From positions 1 to 39,986 of the forward strand of contig MSXO01000016.1 in NCBI GenBank assembly GCA_002083615.1: 39,986 nucleotides of DNA. Reading direction: 5' to 3'. The position numbers and the translations under genes were made by a program. Every line of letters starts with the position of its first letter. Positions within the stretch are counted from its first letter, which is position 1. The notes under the pieces are model-generated. The model saw nothing but the letters and a program-made list of their open reading frames with translations, had not been told where the DNA came from and ran no database searches. Positions 29,267-37,680 of the stretch are shown here, piece after piece. The stretch is from Proteobacteria bacterium ST_bin11. Its GTDB lineage: Bacteria > Pseudomonadota > Gammaproteobacteria > Methylococcales > Methylomonadaceae.

Positions 29267-30430
29267 ATGTCGTTATTAACTAACAAGCGCGTAATTATCG
29301 CGAAACTCGAAGGCACTTACGGCGTCGACGCCAGCCCGGTCGGCAGTGACGCGTTGTTGCTGCGAAACCTGGATTTGATGCCCCTCGAGGGCGATGTGGT
29401 GCAGCGTGATTTTATCCGGCCCTATTTCGGTTCATCCGGAGAGATCCGCGTCAGCAACTTTGCCAAGCTGGATTTTGAAGTCGAGTTGGTGGGCTCCGGT
29501 ACTGCCGGTACCGCGCCGCCTTGGGGCAAGTTGCTGACGGCCTGCGCTTTTACGGAAACCCTGTTGGCGTCTGCTGTAACCGGCACGGCTCAAGTGGGCG
29601 GATCCACGTCTAGTATTCGATTGGCCGCGGGCGCATCTGCTCTGGACGGCGTGTATAACGGCGCAACTATCAACATTACCGCCGGCACAAACAACGGTAC
29701 ATCACGCGAGATACTGAGTTACAACGGCACGACAAAGATTGCTACTGTGTCGGTGCCTTGGTCGTCTGCCCCCGACGCGACTAGCCAATACAGCATTGGC
29801 GCGATGGCACAATATGCGCCGACTAGTGCTTTCGGTACCAGCACTTCGTTATCTTTGTATTTCAACCTAGATGGTACTCGGCATATTTTGCTGGGCGCGC
29901 GCGGCACCTTCACAATGGATATGTCCGCGAAAGCGCTGCCGGTAATCAAGTTCTCGTTTACCGGTCTGCTGGGTACGATCTCGGATGCGGCTCTGCCGGC
30001 TGTCTCGTTCAGCGGCTTCCAGGCACCGCAAACCATTTCCACCGCCAACACGACCAACCTCAATTTGCAGGGTTACAACAATGCGATCCTGGAAAAACTA
30101 ACGTTCGATGTCGCAAACAGCGTGACTTATCGCCAGTTGGTCGGGGCGGAATCGGTGTTAATCACTAATCGCAAGCCCACCGGCAGCGCCAGTATCGAGG
30201 CGGTTGCAGTGGGTACCAAGGATTGGTGGACCAGCGCCAAGAATGCCGCCACCGGGCCATTTGGGGTTAAGCATGGTTTAACACCTGGCAACATTATTTC
30301 AATCACCTCGCAATCCATGCAGATTACCGCGCCGAAGTATGCGGATTCCGACGGCATTGCCATGTTGGATTTCGGCATGCAGTTTATGCCGATCAACGGC
30401 AATGACGAATTTGTCATTGTTGCCAAGTAA
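29267..30430 (+). CDS. Major tail tube protein
   Basis: A 387-residue beta-rich protein with Gly, Ser, Thr and Ala repeats. RVIIAKLEGTYGVDASPVGS at the N-terminus, the pattern DFEVELVGSGTAG, and the end ISITSQSMQITAPKYADSDG are typical of tail tube proteins of long non-contractile tails. There is an Ig-like or Big-domain stretch near 110-170. No sheath gene lies beside it, so the tail is not contractile like that of Mu. Confidence 0.8.
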   Translation: MSLLTNKRVIIAKLEGTYGVDASPVGSDALLLRNLDLMPLEGDVVQRDFIRPYFGSSGEIRVSNFAKLDFEVELVGSGTAGTAPPWGKLLTACAFTETLLASAVTGTAQVGGSTSSIRLAAGASALDGVYNGATINITAGTNNGTSREILSYNGTTKIATVSVPWSSAPDATSQYSIGAMAQYAPTSAFGTSTSLSLYFNLDGTRHILLGARGTFTMDMSAKALPVIKFSFTGLLGTISDAALPAVSFSGFQAPQTISTANTTNLNLQGYNNAILEKLTFDVANSVTYRQLVGAESVLITNRKPTGSASIEAVAVGTKDWWTSAKNAATGPFGVKHGLTPGNIISITSQSMQITAPKYADSDGIAMLDFGMQFMPINGNDEFVIVAK

Positions 30431-30445
30431 ATAAATCCCCCTCAA

Positions 30446-30465
30446 TCCCCCTTTTAAAAGGGGGA
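30446..30465. repeat. Perfect palindrome in the tail operon (REP-like)
   Basis: CCCCCTTTTAAAAGGGGG (30447-30464) preceded by AATCCCCCTCAAT. I recall similar CCCCCTCAATCCCCC hairpins as common REP-like intergenic repeats in some bacteria. It lies in the 52-bp gap before the chaperone gene. It may limit or protect mRNA. Confidence 0.6.
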
Positions 30466-30482
30466 CGCAACCAGGAGTAAAC

Positions 30483-30857
30483 ATGTTCCAACTCGTAGGC
30501 CAATCCGACGAAATAAAATGGTCGGTAAAAGTGGCGTTTGTGGACGGAAACGGCAAAGCAACACCGAAAACCTTTATAGCGCATTTCCCGCGCTTGCCGC
30601 AGTCCGAAATTGACGAAATCGTCAAACGCGTCAGGGTGACCGAAGAGGCCGACAGCGACAGCGTCGACGACAAATTAACCGATGATGAGCTGGCTAAAAA
30701 AATCCTGATTGGCTGGGACGAAGTGACCGATGACCAGGGCCAACCGGTCGAGTTTTCCCCGGCCATGCGCGACAAGTTGCTTGAGATATTCCCGGTGCGT
30801 CCGTCAGTGATTGCCGCTTGGTTTGAGAGCATTTCCGGGCAAAAAAGAAAAAACTAA
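30483..30857 (+). CDS. Tail assembly chaperone, upstream product (lambda gpG-like)
   Basis: A 124-residue protein in the slot between tail tube and tape measure. The sequence IAHFPRLPQSEIDEIVKRVR, an acidic middle and the end FPVRPSVIAAWFESISGQ are typical of gpG-like chaperones that bind the tape measure during tail assembly. The last codons, AAA AAC TAA, contain the slippery heptamer A-AAA-AAC (30848-30854) for a -1 shift into the next frame. CAGGAG precedes ATG by 6 bases. Confidence 0.85.
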   Translation: MFQLVGQSDEIKWSVKVAFVDGNGKATPKTFIAHFPRLPQSEIDEIVKRVRVTEEADSDSVDDKLTDDELAKKILIGWDEVTDDQGQPVEFSPAMRDKLLEIFPVRPSVIAAWFESISGQKRKN

Positions 30858-31198
30858 TCGAGGCGGCGCAGTGGTGGGCAAGCAGTGGCAGCAACAAGGC
30901 CCAACAGTTTGCTGATGACTGCGCCGCGCTTGGTATCGAGTTACCCGCCGGCTTTGATCAGCCGGAACCGTTTTTTAAGTTGGAGCCGGAAAACTGGGAT
31001 GCAGTGATGTTGTTCCTCTCGCTGGATACACAATGGCAGATAGGCGCAATGGGCGAAGTGATTGGACTTAATTACGGCGGGGTCGATGCGGTGTTCCGGA
31101 TTAAGCGCATTAAAGATCGAGCGGCGCTGTTTGACGATTTGCAAATTATGGAACGCGCGGCGGTAGCAGCATTTAGAGAGCAAAGGGCTAAGAAATGA
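30483..31198 (+). CDS. Tail assembly chaperone, frameshifted long product (gpGT-like)
   Basis: A -1 shift at 30848-30854 extends the chaperone by about 114 residues to 238. The downstream frame (30854-31198) reads LIEAAQWWASSGSNKAQQFA, AGFDQPEPFFKLEPENWDAV, then MLFLSLDTQWQIGAMGEVIG, and ends EQRAKK. It has no normal start codon with a ribosome site near its beginning; the TTG at 30980 lies inside the conserved domain. This is the arrangement of lambda gpG and gpGT, where the long form recruits tail tube protein to the tape measure. The stop overlaps the tape-measure start by 4 bp. Confidence 0.82.
30848..30854 (+). promoter_or_regulatory. Programmed -1 ribosomal frameshift site A-AAA-AAC
   Basis: The heptamer is in register with the zero frame (AGA AAA AAC TAA), directly before the stop codon, and the -1 frame is open for the next 345 bp. 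A-AAA-AAC is a canonical slippery sequence. No obvious strong downstream hairpin was found by eye. Confidence 0.8.
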
Positions 31199-34100
31199 GC
31201 GACATGGAACTGAAACTAAGAATAACAGCCGACGGCAAAGTTGCCGTTGCGTCTGTTAATCAAGTAGACCGTTCCGTGGTCGATCTGGGCAAGGATGCCC
31301 AAAAAGCCGGGGCCGATATGGCCGCCGGCATGAATGCCGCCAATCGCTCGACCCAAGAACTGGGCAAAGGCGTGGCGTCGGTTAGGTCGCAAACTGCCGA
31401 CCTTGCCTCAGCCGTCCGAGGCAGCATCGCCGGTATGGCCGGCAGCATTTTATCGGTCGGCGTGGCCGCCACCCTGGCCCGCGACATTTTGAACACTAAC
31501 CGCAGCATGGAGATGCTCCGTGCGCAGTTGACATCGCTAACCGGTTCCGCCCAGGCCGGCGCTATCCAATTCAAGTTTATCCAGGACTTTGCCACCCGCA
31601 CCCCTTACGAGATCGAGGGCTTAACCAAGACCTTCGTTACGTTGCAAGGCATGGGCCTAAACCCCACGCGTGAAGTAATGCAGGCATTGACGGACCAGGC
31701 CAGCAAGCTGGGCGGCAGCCAGGAAACCTTGACCGCTATTGCTTTGCAGCTGGGCCAAGCCTACAGCAAAGGCAAGTTACAGCAGGAAGATATGGTGATC
31801 CTGGCAGAGCGCGGTATCCCCATTTATAAGCTGGCCGGCGAAGCCATGAACAAAACCGGCGCGGAAATCATGGAGATGTCAGCCAAGGGCGAAATGGGCC
31901 GCGATGCGATCGACGCCATTATTAAAAAGATGGGCGAACTATCCAGCGGTAGCAATGCCACGGCGATGGAAACGCTCAACGGCAAAATCAGTAATCTTTC
32001 GGATGCCTGGCACCAATTTGAAGACACGCTGTTACAGGACAAAAGCGAGGGGCTGATCAAGTCGATTGTGACTGGTTGGACTGACACGCTAAATCTGTTC
32101 ACGCGCGAGATTTCCGGCCAAGTAGACGATCAGATAGCCAGCATCGAGCAACGGTTGCAGTTTCGCAACTTCGGTTTTCTGGGTAAGTTCGCTTACTCAG
32201 TTGCCGGTGCCACGCCGTTTTCCAATACCCTTCGCGAAGACATTGCCCAGCTGGATATGCTCAAAGCGCAAAAAGTAGCGCAAGACGAGTTGGCTAAATC
32301 CGAACAGCAACGCGCCGCCAGTCGTGCGGCTGTATCCCAAACCCAGCAATGGCTTGATGAATTGGCCGGCGCTGATGGTAACAAGCGGAAAGAAGCGGAA
32401 AAAAAAGCCGCTGCAGATGCAAGGACGGCGGCAAGCAGAGCCGAACAAGTTGCCCAGCAAGCTTTGAACAAGGCCAAGCAAGAAGCGTTAAAGATCGAAG
32501 AACGCTATCAGGCCTTGCGCGACCAGGCTCGCACAACGGACCAGGTGTTTATCGATACCGTGGCCGAGTACACCAAGGCCTACAACACCCGCAATCTCAG
32601 CCTGGAACAGTACATTATGCTGCTGGCTAAGGCGGACGACGCGCGCGATAAGTCGACGCAAAAAACCAATCCTACCGTGAAGGCCGTGCCGTACTTTACG
32701 GATGGTGGGCAAGACTTGAGTGCGTATTCGGCAGCCGATAAATCGATTAATGCAGAGATGGAACAGGCATCGAAGTCGGCTGAAGAGTATGACAAATGGT
32801 TGAATAAGATCGATGGCAGCTTAAGCAGGATGGGCGCTACTAGCGCCGATGTGTTTGATGGGGCGTTGGGTGGCATTCATCTGTTGACGGGGGCGTTTTC
32901 TGACCTGTCAGATCAAATGGACAAATACTCGCAAGCACAAGCCGCGAATGCCGAGCAACTGGCAAAAGCCCAAGAAAACCCGTTGGCTAACGCTGATTTG
33001 ATTCGACGTGGTATGGCAAAGGAAAAAGAGCTAAACCAGCAAAAAACCGCTGCCGAGATTGCCGGTTCCGCCCGATTGGCCGGTGCGACTGCACAGCTAT
33101 TTGACAAAAAAACAGCAGCCTATAAGGCTTTCCATACATTGGAAATGGGCTTGTCTGCCATCAGGATGGCTGCGCAATTAAAAGAGACGGTTATCAGCGT
33201 GGCAGCCGGTGCGGCCAAGTTCTTTAGTCAATCGGGCTGGCTGGGTTTTGCGGGTGTGGCGGCTATGTTGGCAGTGATGGCCGGCCTGGGTTTTTCAAAA
33301 TCCAGTAGTTCTGCAGTGGGCACTGCGTCTATTCCAACATCACCCGACAGTGGTACCGTGCTGGGCGACTCGGCGGCTAAATCCGAATCATTGAGCAATA
33401 CTTACGAGCTGCTTCAAGACATTCATGCGAAAGAATACCGCGAGCTGCGTGGCATCAATGCTGGCGTAGCGGCGCTTAAAGACGGCATCACTAATTCGAT
33501 TACTCGATTATTCCAAAGCGGTGGACTGGAGTTGCCGCCGAATTTAAAAACCGGCACATTTTCTAATGCCAAAGCCTTGTTGCCTAAAGATCCAATTGGT
33601 CAATTTATTCTCAATGGGTTATTTGGCACAACGAAACGCGAAGTGACTGGCAACGGGGTGATTCTGAATGCGAAAAACCTCGCTGATTTGATGAATGGTG
33701 GGGAGATTTCCGGCCAGCAATATACACAAATCACCACTACAAAGAAGAGCTGGTTTAGCAAAAAAACCACCGTATCTGAAGTGATGGGTGCTCTTGACCC
33801 TGAGTTTACTGACGCCCTTACCAAGATGTTTAAAGGCATGGGTACTTCGATGCTGTCGATGGCTGATCAGTTTGGGCAAGATATGACCACTGCGGTTAAT
33901 CAATATGTGATTCCCGGGATAAAGGTCAACCTGTTCGGCATGACTGCCGACGAAATGGTCAAAACGCTTAACAATGTGATTTCCACTCAGCTGGATACCA
34001 TGACCACTTCGATATTCGGCAACTTGATTGCTAAGTATCAAAAGCTCGGTGAAGGCATGTTCGAGACCGCCACTCGGCTGGTCGCGGAAAAAGCCGTGGT

Positions 34101-34806
34101 GCTGGACGCTATCGATATGGTGGGCAGCAGCTTTAAGGGTGATGCTGTGGAAATGGCGAATGGTTTAATCACTTTGGCTGGCGGTATCAAAGAGTTTCAA
34201 GGTCTGTTCCAGGACTATTACAGCAAGTTTTATACTGAAGCCGAGCAGCTGGCGAACACCACTCGCCGCTTAATTGCAAACCTGGGCGATTTTGGGTTGA
34301 TGCTGCCTGATAGCCGCTCTGCTTATCGCGACTTGGTGAATGCGCAGCAGCTGGATACCGAAGCAGGCCGCGAGCGCTACAACCAATTATTGTCATTGGC
34401 CGAAGCCGCCGACACCTACTATGCCGCTAATGAAAAGCTCCGCGAAAGCATGGAGCTGTTGAGTAAAGACACGTTTGCTACGGCAGTGGATTACACCCGT
34501 TATCTGCGCCTCGCACAGTTGGCCGGTATTTCCAAAGCCGACAGCCTGTTGCCGCCCACACCCGATAAAGTGTTTATGCCTTCCGGCTTGCCTGGCCAAA
34601 CCCTGCCGGGCATCAATCCCGGGAATGCAGTGACCAGCGCTTATACGACCGTCGAGCAAAGCAACGAAGCCGTTGCCGAGCAAATCCGGCAATTGCGGAT
34701 CGAGATGCAAGCGCAGGATATTGCGATCGCACAAAACACCGCCGATACGGCCAGAATTTTGAAACGCTGGAACGGTGATGGCATGCCGGCAGTGAGGACC
34801 GTCTAA
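31195..34806 (+). CDS. Tail tape measure protein
   Basis: A 1203-residue protein. The N-terminal tape-measure domain (about 40-280) contains MEMLRAQLTSLTGSAQAGAI, ATRTPYEIEGLTKTFVTLQG and QQEDMVILAERGIPIYKLAG. A charged coiled region at 370-480 follows, then a hydrophobic segment at about 660-700 (AAMLAVMAGLGFS) that may enter the host membrane, and a C-terminal helical part. At about 1.5 angstroms per residue it would set a tail of about 180 nm. It is the largest gene in the prophage. Confidence 0.93.
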   Translation: MSDMELKLRITADGKVAVASVNQVDRSVVDLGKDAQKAGADMAAGMNAANRSTQELGKGVASVRSQTADLASAVRGSIAGMAGSILSVGVAATLARDILNTNRSMEMLRAQLTSLTGSAQAGAIQFKFIQDFATRTPYEIEGLTKTFVTLQGMGLNPTREVMQALTDQASKLGGSQETLTAIALQLGQAYSKGKLQQEDMVILAERGIPIYKLAGEAMNKTGAEIMEMSAKGEMGRDAIDAIIKKMGELSSGSNATAMETLNGKISNLSDAWHQFEDTLLQDKSEGLIKSIVTGWTDTLNLFTREISGQVDDQIASIEQRLQFRNFGFLGKFAYSVAGATPFSNTLREDIAQLDMLKAQKVAQDELAKSEQQRAASRAAVSQTQQWLDELAGADGNKRKEAEKKAAADARTAASRAEQVAQQALNKAKQEALKIEERYQALRDQARTTDQVFIDTVAEYTKAYNTRNLSLEQYIMLLAKADDARDKSTQKTNPTVKAVPYFTDGGQDLSAYSAADKSINAEMEQASKSAEEYDKWLNKIDGSLSRMGATSADVFDGALGGIHLLTGAFSDLSDQMDKYSQAQAANAEQLAKAQENPLANADLIRRGMAKEKELNQQKTAAEIAGSARLAGATAQLFDKKTAAYKAFHTLEMGLSAIRMAAQLKETVISVAAGAAKFFSQSGWLGFAGVAAMLAVMAGLGFSKSSSSAVGTASIPTSPDSGTVLGDSAAKSESLSNTYELLQDIHAKEYRELRGINAGVAALKDGITNSITRLFQSGGLELPPNLKTGTFSNAKALLPKDPIGQFILNGLFGTTKREVTGNGVILNAKNLADLMNGGEISGQQYTQITTTKKSWFSKKTTVSEVMGALDPEFTDALTKMFKGMGTSMLSMADQFGQDMTTAVNQYVIPGIKVNLFGMTADEMVKTLNNVISTQLDTMTTSIFGNLIAKYQKLGEGMFETATRLVAEKAVVLDAIDMVGSSFKGDAVEMANGLITLAGGIKEFQGLFQDYYSKFYTEAEQLANTTRRLIANLGDFGLMLPDSRSAYRDLVNAQQLDTEAGRERYNQLLSLAEAADTYYAANEKLRESMELLSKDTFATAVDYTRYLRLAQLAGISKADSLLPPTPDKVFMPSGLPGQTLPGINPGNAVTSAYTTVEQSNEAVAEQIRQLRIEMQAQDIAIAQNTADTARILKRWNGDGMPAVRTV

Positions 34807-35705
34807 TGATGTTGGTCAGGCCGTTTCTGGTTAACGATGCCGCGTTAAGTGCCAGCAACATCCCCGAAACCGATCACACCGCCTGGGCTGTTGGCACTAC
34901 GTATGGCTTAGGTGCCAGGGTGCGCGTGGTGGGTGCAAATGTGCATAAGGTCTACGAGTCGTTGCAGGCTGGTAATGTTGGCCGCACCCCCGCTACGTCG
35001 CCTACTTGGTGGCTGGATGTGGGGGCCACAAATCGTTGGAAAATGTTTGATGAAGCGATTAACTCGCAATCGGTTAATCCCAACACTATCGATCTGACAT
35101 TTGCTACTACCGACCGCATTGATACCGTGGCGCTGCTGAATGTGGCCGGTTTGTCTGTGCGCATCATCATGACAGACGCTATTGATGGCGTGGTGTATGA
35201 CAAAACTACTACGCTGATTTCAGACAGCGGTGTCACTGACTGGTATTCGTATTTTTACGAGCCCATTGCCCGCAAAACCGATTTTGTCGCTTTGGACTTG
35301 CCACCTTATTACTCCGCTACGGTGCGTGTAATTGTGAGCGATCCTGGCTATAACGTGGCGATTGGCGCATTGTTGCTAGGATTTAAAAAGGTGCTAGGCG
35401 GCACGCAATATGGCGCTAAGGTAGGCATTCAAGACTATTCGGTCAAAAAGCGCGACGATTTCGGCAACTACACCATTCTGGAACGCGCTTATAACAACAA
35501 CGCCAGCTTTACATTTTGGGTGGTTGCTGGGAATGTCGATTATTTCAAAGCAATGCTGGCAAGTTATCGAGCCACAGCGATTTTATACGTGGGCACCGAA
35601 GAATACAGTTCATCGGTGATTTACGGTTTTTATAAGGACTTTTCCGTGACGATTGCTTACCCGACGGAATCACTTTGTACTCTTGAATTAGAAGGGCTTA
35701 CCTAA
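34806..35705 (+). CDS. Tail-tip protein with carbohydrate-binding-like N-terminus
   Basis: A 299-residue protein right after the tape measure. Residues 20-75 (DHTAWAVGTTYGLGARVRVV, then VHKVYESLQAGNVGRTPATS and PTWWLDVG) look like a small carbohydrate-binding module of the chitin-binding type with conserved Trp. The rest (80-299) is beta-rich and may be the distal tail protein, ending EYSSSVIYGFYKDFSVTIAY. It is the only protein between tape measure and fibre, so it must do much of the tip's work. Overlaps at both ends are one base. Confidence 0.65.
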   Translation: MMLVRPFLVNDAALSASNIPETDHTAWAVGTTYGLGARVRVVGANVHKVYESLQAGNVGRTPATSPTWWLDVGATNRWKMFDEAINSQSVNPNTIDLTFATTDRIDTVALLNVAGLSVRIIMTDAIDGVVYDKTTTLISDSGVTDWYSYFYEPIARKTDFVALDLPPYYSATVRVIVSDPGYNVAIGALLLGFKKVLGGTQYGAKVGIQDYSVKKRDDFGNYTILERAYNNNASFTFWVVAGNVDYFKAMLASYRATAILYVGTEEYSSSVIYGFYKDFSVTIAYPTESLCTLELEGLT

Positions 35706-36649
35706 TGGCTATTTCTCCACTCCCACCCGTTCCGCTCCGGAGCGATACGCCGGCGGTTTTTATCGCCAAAGCCGATGCGTTTTTGGGCGCATTATCTGTA
35801 TTTCGCACGGAAGCAAATGCCGTTGCTGAGGCGATGAATCTAGGCGCTGTCAGCTCTATTAGCACTACGAATTTATCGATCGGATTTGGCACGGTGTCTC
35901 TTACAGTACAGCCCGCTAAGAGTTATGTTCCCGGCATGACGGTTAAGATTGCTTCAACTGCAAATGGTGCCAATTGGATGTTGGGCGATGTGATTTCATA
36001 CAGCCCGATCAGCGGCGCATTGGTTGTAGAGTCACAAACAATAAACGGCTCCGGGGCGGGTATATCTGACTGGACTATTTCGCAGTCCGCGCCTGGGAAC
36101 ACGGAAACCACCGGTCTAATTGCTTATTTCCCGCGAACCTCCGCGCCGATTGGTTGGTTTAAATGCGATGGGTCGTCTGTCAGCGTTACAACATATTGGG
36201 CGCTTTACAACGTACTTGGCACTGCTTTCGGCGGAGACGGTGTTACCACATTTAGCCTGCCCGATCTGCGCGGTGAGTTTATCAGAGGCATGGAGGGGTC
36301 AGTGCGTGGTGTTGATGTGGCCAGGGCAATGGGATCGGCTCAATCTGGTAGTAATGCTCCGCATATTCACCCGTTTACAACAGGCGTTCAAAGTCATGAC
36401 CACACTCATACAGATTCTGGGCATTTGCACCCCTCAGGCTCCTACGGCATTCTTTACGGTTCTGGTTCAGTTCCCTATCCCTCGGTTGGTCTAAATTCGG
36501 GTGGCGATCAAGTTTGGTCTCATACTCAATCTGGCCAGGCAATTCTGAGCAACCAAACCCAAGGCCACTATCACACTGGCAACACCGGTTCGCAAGGTGT
36601 AGAAGCCCGTCCGCGCAATATCGCTCTTTTACCGTGTATTAAATACTGA
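35705..36649 (+). CDS. Tail fibre with collar domain
   Basis: A 314-residue protein. Residues 1-140 are a beta-rich shaft. The phage collar domain follows (about 138-200), with LIAYFPRTSAPIGWFKCDGS and TFSLPDLRGEFIRGMEGS. The distal region is rich in His pairs (HIHPFTTGVQSHDHTHTDSG), resembling the metal-coordinating tips of T4 gp12 and gp37-like fibres. It ends in RPRNIALLPCIKY, a typical closing motif. It is expected to make first contact with the host. Confidence 0.88.
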   Translation: MAISPLPPVPLRSDTPAVFIAKADAFLGALSVFRTEANAVAEAMNLGAVSSISTTNLSIGFGTVSLTVQPAKSYVPGMTVKIASTANGANWMLGDVISYSPISGALVVESQTINGSGAGISDWTISQSAPGNTETTGLIAYFPRTSAPIGWFKCDGSSVSVTTYWALYNVLGTAFGGDGVTTFSLPDLRGEFIRGMEGSVRGVDVARAMGSAQSGSNAPHIHPFTTGVQSHDHTHTDSGHLHPSGSYGILYGSGSVPYPSVGLNSGGDQVWSHTQSGQAILSNQTQGHYHTGNTGSQGVEARPRNIALLPCIKY

Positions 36650-36657
36650 GGATAACT

Positions 36658-37599
36658 ATGGATCTTTACCATTTTCATCACGTCACCGGCGAGTATTTAG
36701 GCGCTTCTATCGCTGACCCTGATCCGCTCATTCCAGGTGCTTTTTTGGTCCCCGCATGGACTACCCCAATTTCTCTGCCTACTGCTGAGCCTAATCAAGT
36801 GGCCGTATTTAACGGCGTCGAGTGGGCGTTATTCAGCGATTATCGCGGCACAATTTATTTCACAGACGACGGTGCTACCCGAGAAATAACCGACATTGGC
36901 GATACCGTCCCTCCAAGCGCGTCTTTAGCTGCACCTATTTATTATGTGTATCATCCCGTCACCGGCGAGTATTTAGATATTGGCGACCCTTTAGCGTTAC
37001 CAGCGCATCACACTACGCTTTCGCCTCCAGTCACAAACACTAATCAAGTCGCTGTTTTTGATGGTACCGACTGGGCGATTACCGAGGATAATCGTGGTGA
37101 GGTCTGGGACACAGAGACGAGGCTTGCAACACATCATCCTGCTCTTGGGCCATTGCCCGGGAATTTAACTAAAATCCCCCGCCCTGATGGTTTTTACACA
37201 TGGGATGGTGCTGCCTGGGTTATCGATTATGCAGCGGCTAGAGCCGCGAAAATTAGTCAATTGCGATTGGCTTGTGCTGCACAAATAACATCCGGAATCG
37301 ATCACAATGCGCTCGGCGCCATGCATCGCTATCCAACGACTAAAGATGATCAGCAGTTTATGACTGCAAGATTTTCAAAAGCTCAGGCTATTGGCATTGC
37401 GGGCGAACCTTATAAGTTTATGTGTGCTGATCAAGCTGGAAATTGGCTGAGGCGCGACCACAGCGCCTCCCAAATCATAGATGTTGCGCTTGCGATGGAG
37501 GCGCATATAACAAGCACGTTAAATCATTTTGATTCACGGGTTTCGACGCTCAGTTTAGCCCCTGATAATTTGCAACAAATTTCAGCTGTGAATTGGTGA
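36658..37599 (+). CDS. Fibre-associated protein with internal repeat (DUF4376-like C-terminus)
   Basis: A 313-residue protein. The N-terminal half has two similar units, at about 3-72 and 98-160, each beginning with an aromatic stretch then VTGEYL and continuing NQVAVFNGVEWAL or NQVAVFDGTDWAI. The C-terminal half (190-290) contains RAAKISQLRLACAAQITSGI and resembles DUF4376. Such proteins lie after fibre genes and may act in fibre assembly or as tip proteins. AGGATAACT lies just before ATG. It is the last gene, 76 bp from the prophage end. Confidence 0.7.
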   Translation: MDLYHFHHVTGEYLGASIADPDPLIPGAFLVPAWTTPISLPTAEPNQVAVFNGVEWALFSDYRGTIYFTDDGATREITDIGDTVPPSASLAAPIYYVYHPVTGEYLDIGDPLALPAHHTTLSPPVTNTNQVAVFDGTDWAITEDNRGEVWDTETRLATHHPALGPLPGNLTKIPRPDGFYTWDGAAWVIDYAAARAAKISQLRLACAAQITSGIDHNALGAMHRYPTTKDDQQFMTARFSKAQAIGIAGEPYKFMCADQAGNWLRRDHSASQIIDVALAMEAHITSTLNHFDSRVSTLSLAPDNLQQISAVNW

Positions 37600-37675
37600 T
37601 ATTTTTCGTTAAATCCCGCCCAAACTTAACGACAAAAATCGCGCAAAATTGCGACAAAAATCGCGCGGCGTTACA
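37600..37675. promoter_or_regulatory. Prophage right end with transposase-binding-like repeats
   Basis: CGACAAAAATCGCGC is repeated exactly at 37630-37644 and 37652-37666, 22 bp apart, which is two helical turns. AAATCCCGCC (37611-37620) is the inverse of repeats at the left end. The terminus is GGCGTTACA. The 22-bp spacing suits the paired transposase-binding sites of Mu right ends. Confidence 0.7.
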
Positions 37676-37680
37676 CTTGT
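37676..37680. repeat. Target-site duplication, right copy (CTTGT)
   Basis: Second copy of the five-base repeat, directly after the prophage right terminus TTACA and before the tnpA codons for M-E-D. Confidence 0.9.

Larger units (their letters stand above)
3372..37675 (+). mobile_element. Mu-like transposable prophage, apparently complete
   Basis: The element is flanked by CTTGT at 3367-3371 and 37676-37680. Joining the flanks with one copy gives a continuous tnpA frame (minus strand MEDK then ADILAQMDIPF), so the boundaries are set by the interrupted gene. The right end finishes TTACA. The left end starts GTGATTAAG, one base off the usual TG start of Mu-like elements. Gene content and order (repressor, Ner, A, B, Gam, GemA, Mor, lysozyme, DUF2730, DUF3486, large terminase, F-like, tail) are those of a Mu-like virus. 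The size is 34,304 bp. No gene inside is plainly broken except possibly the one at 21913. Confidence 0.93.

Noticed and set aside
35705..37599. An invertible tail-fibre segment like the G segment of Mu
   Set aside because: There is a single fibre gene, no inverted second copy, and no invertase gene inside the prophage. The serine recombinase at 39211 belongs to the transposon.
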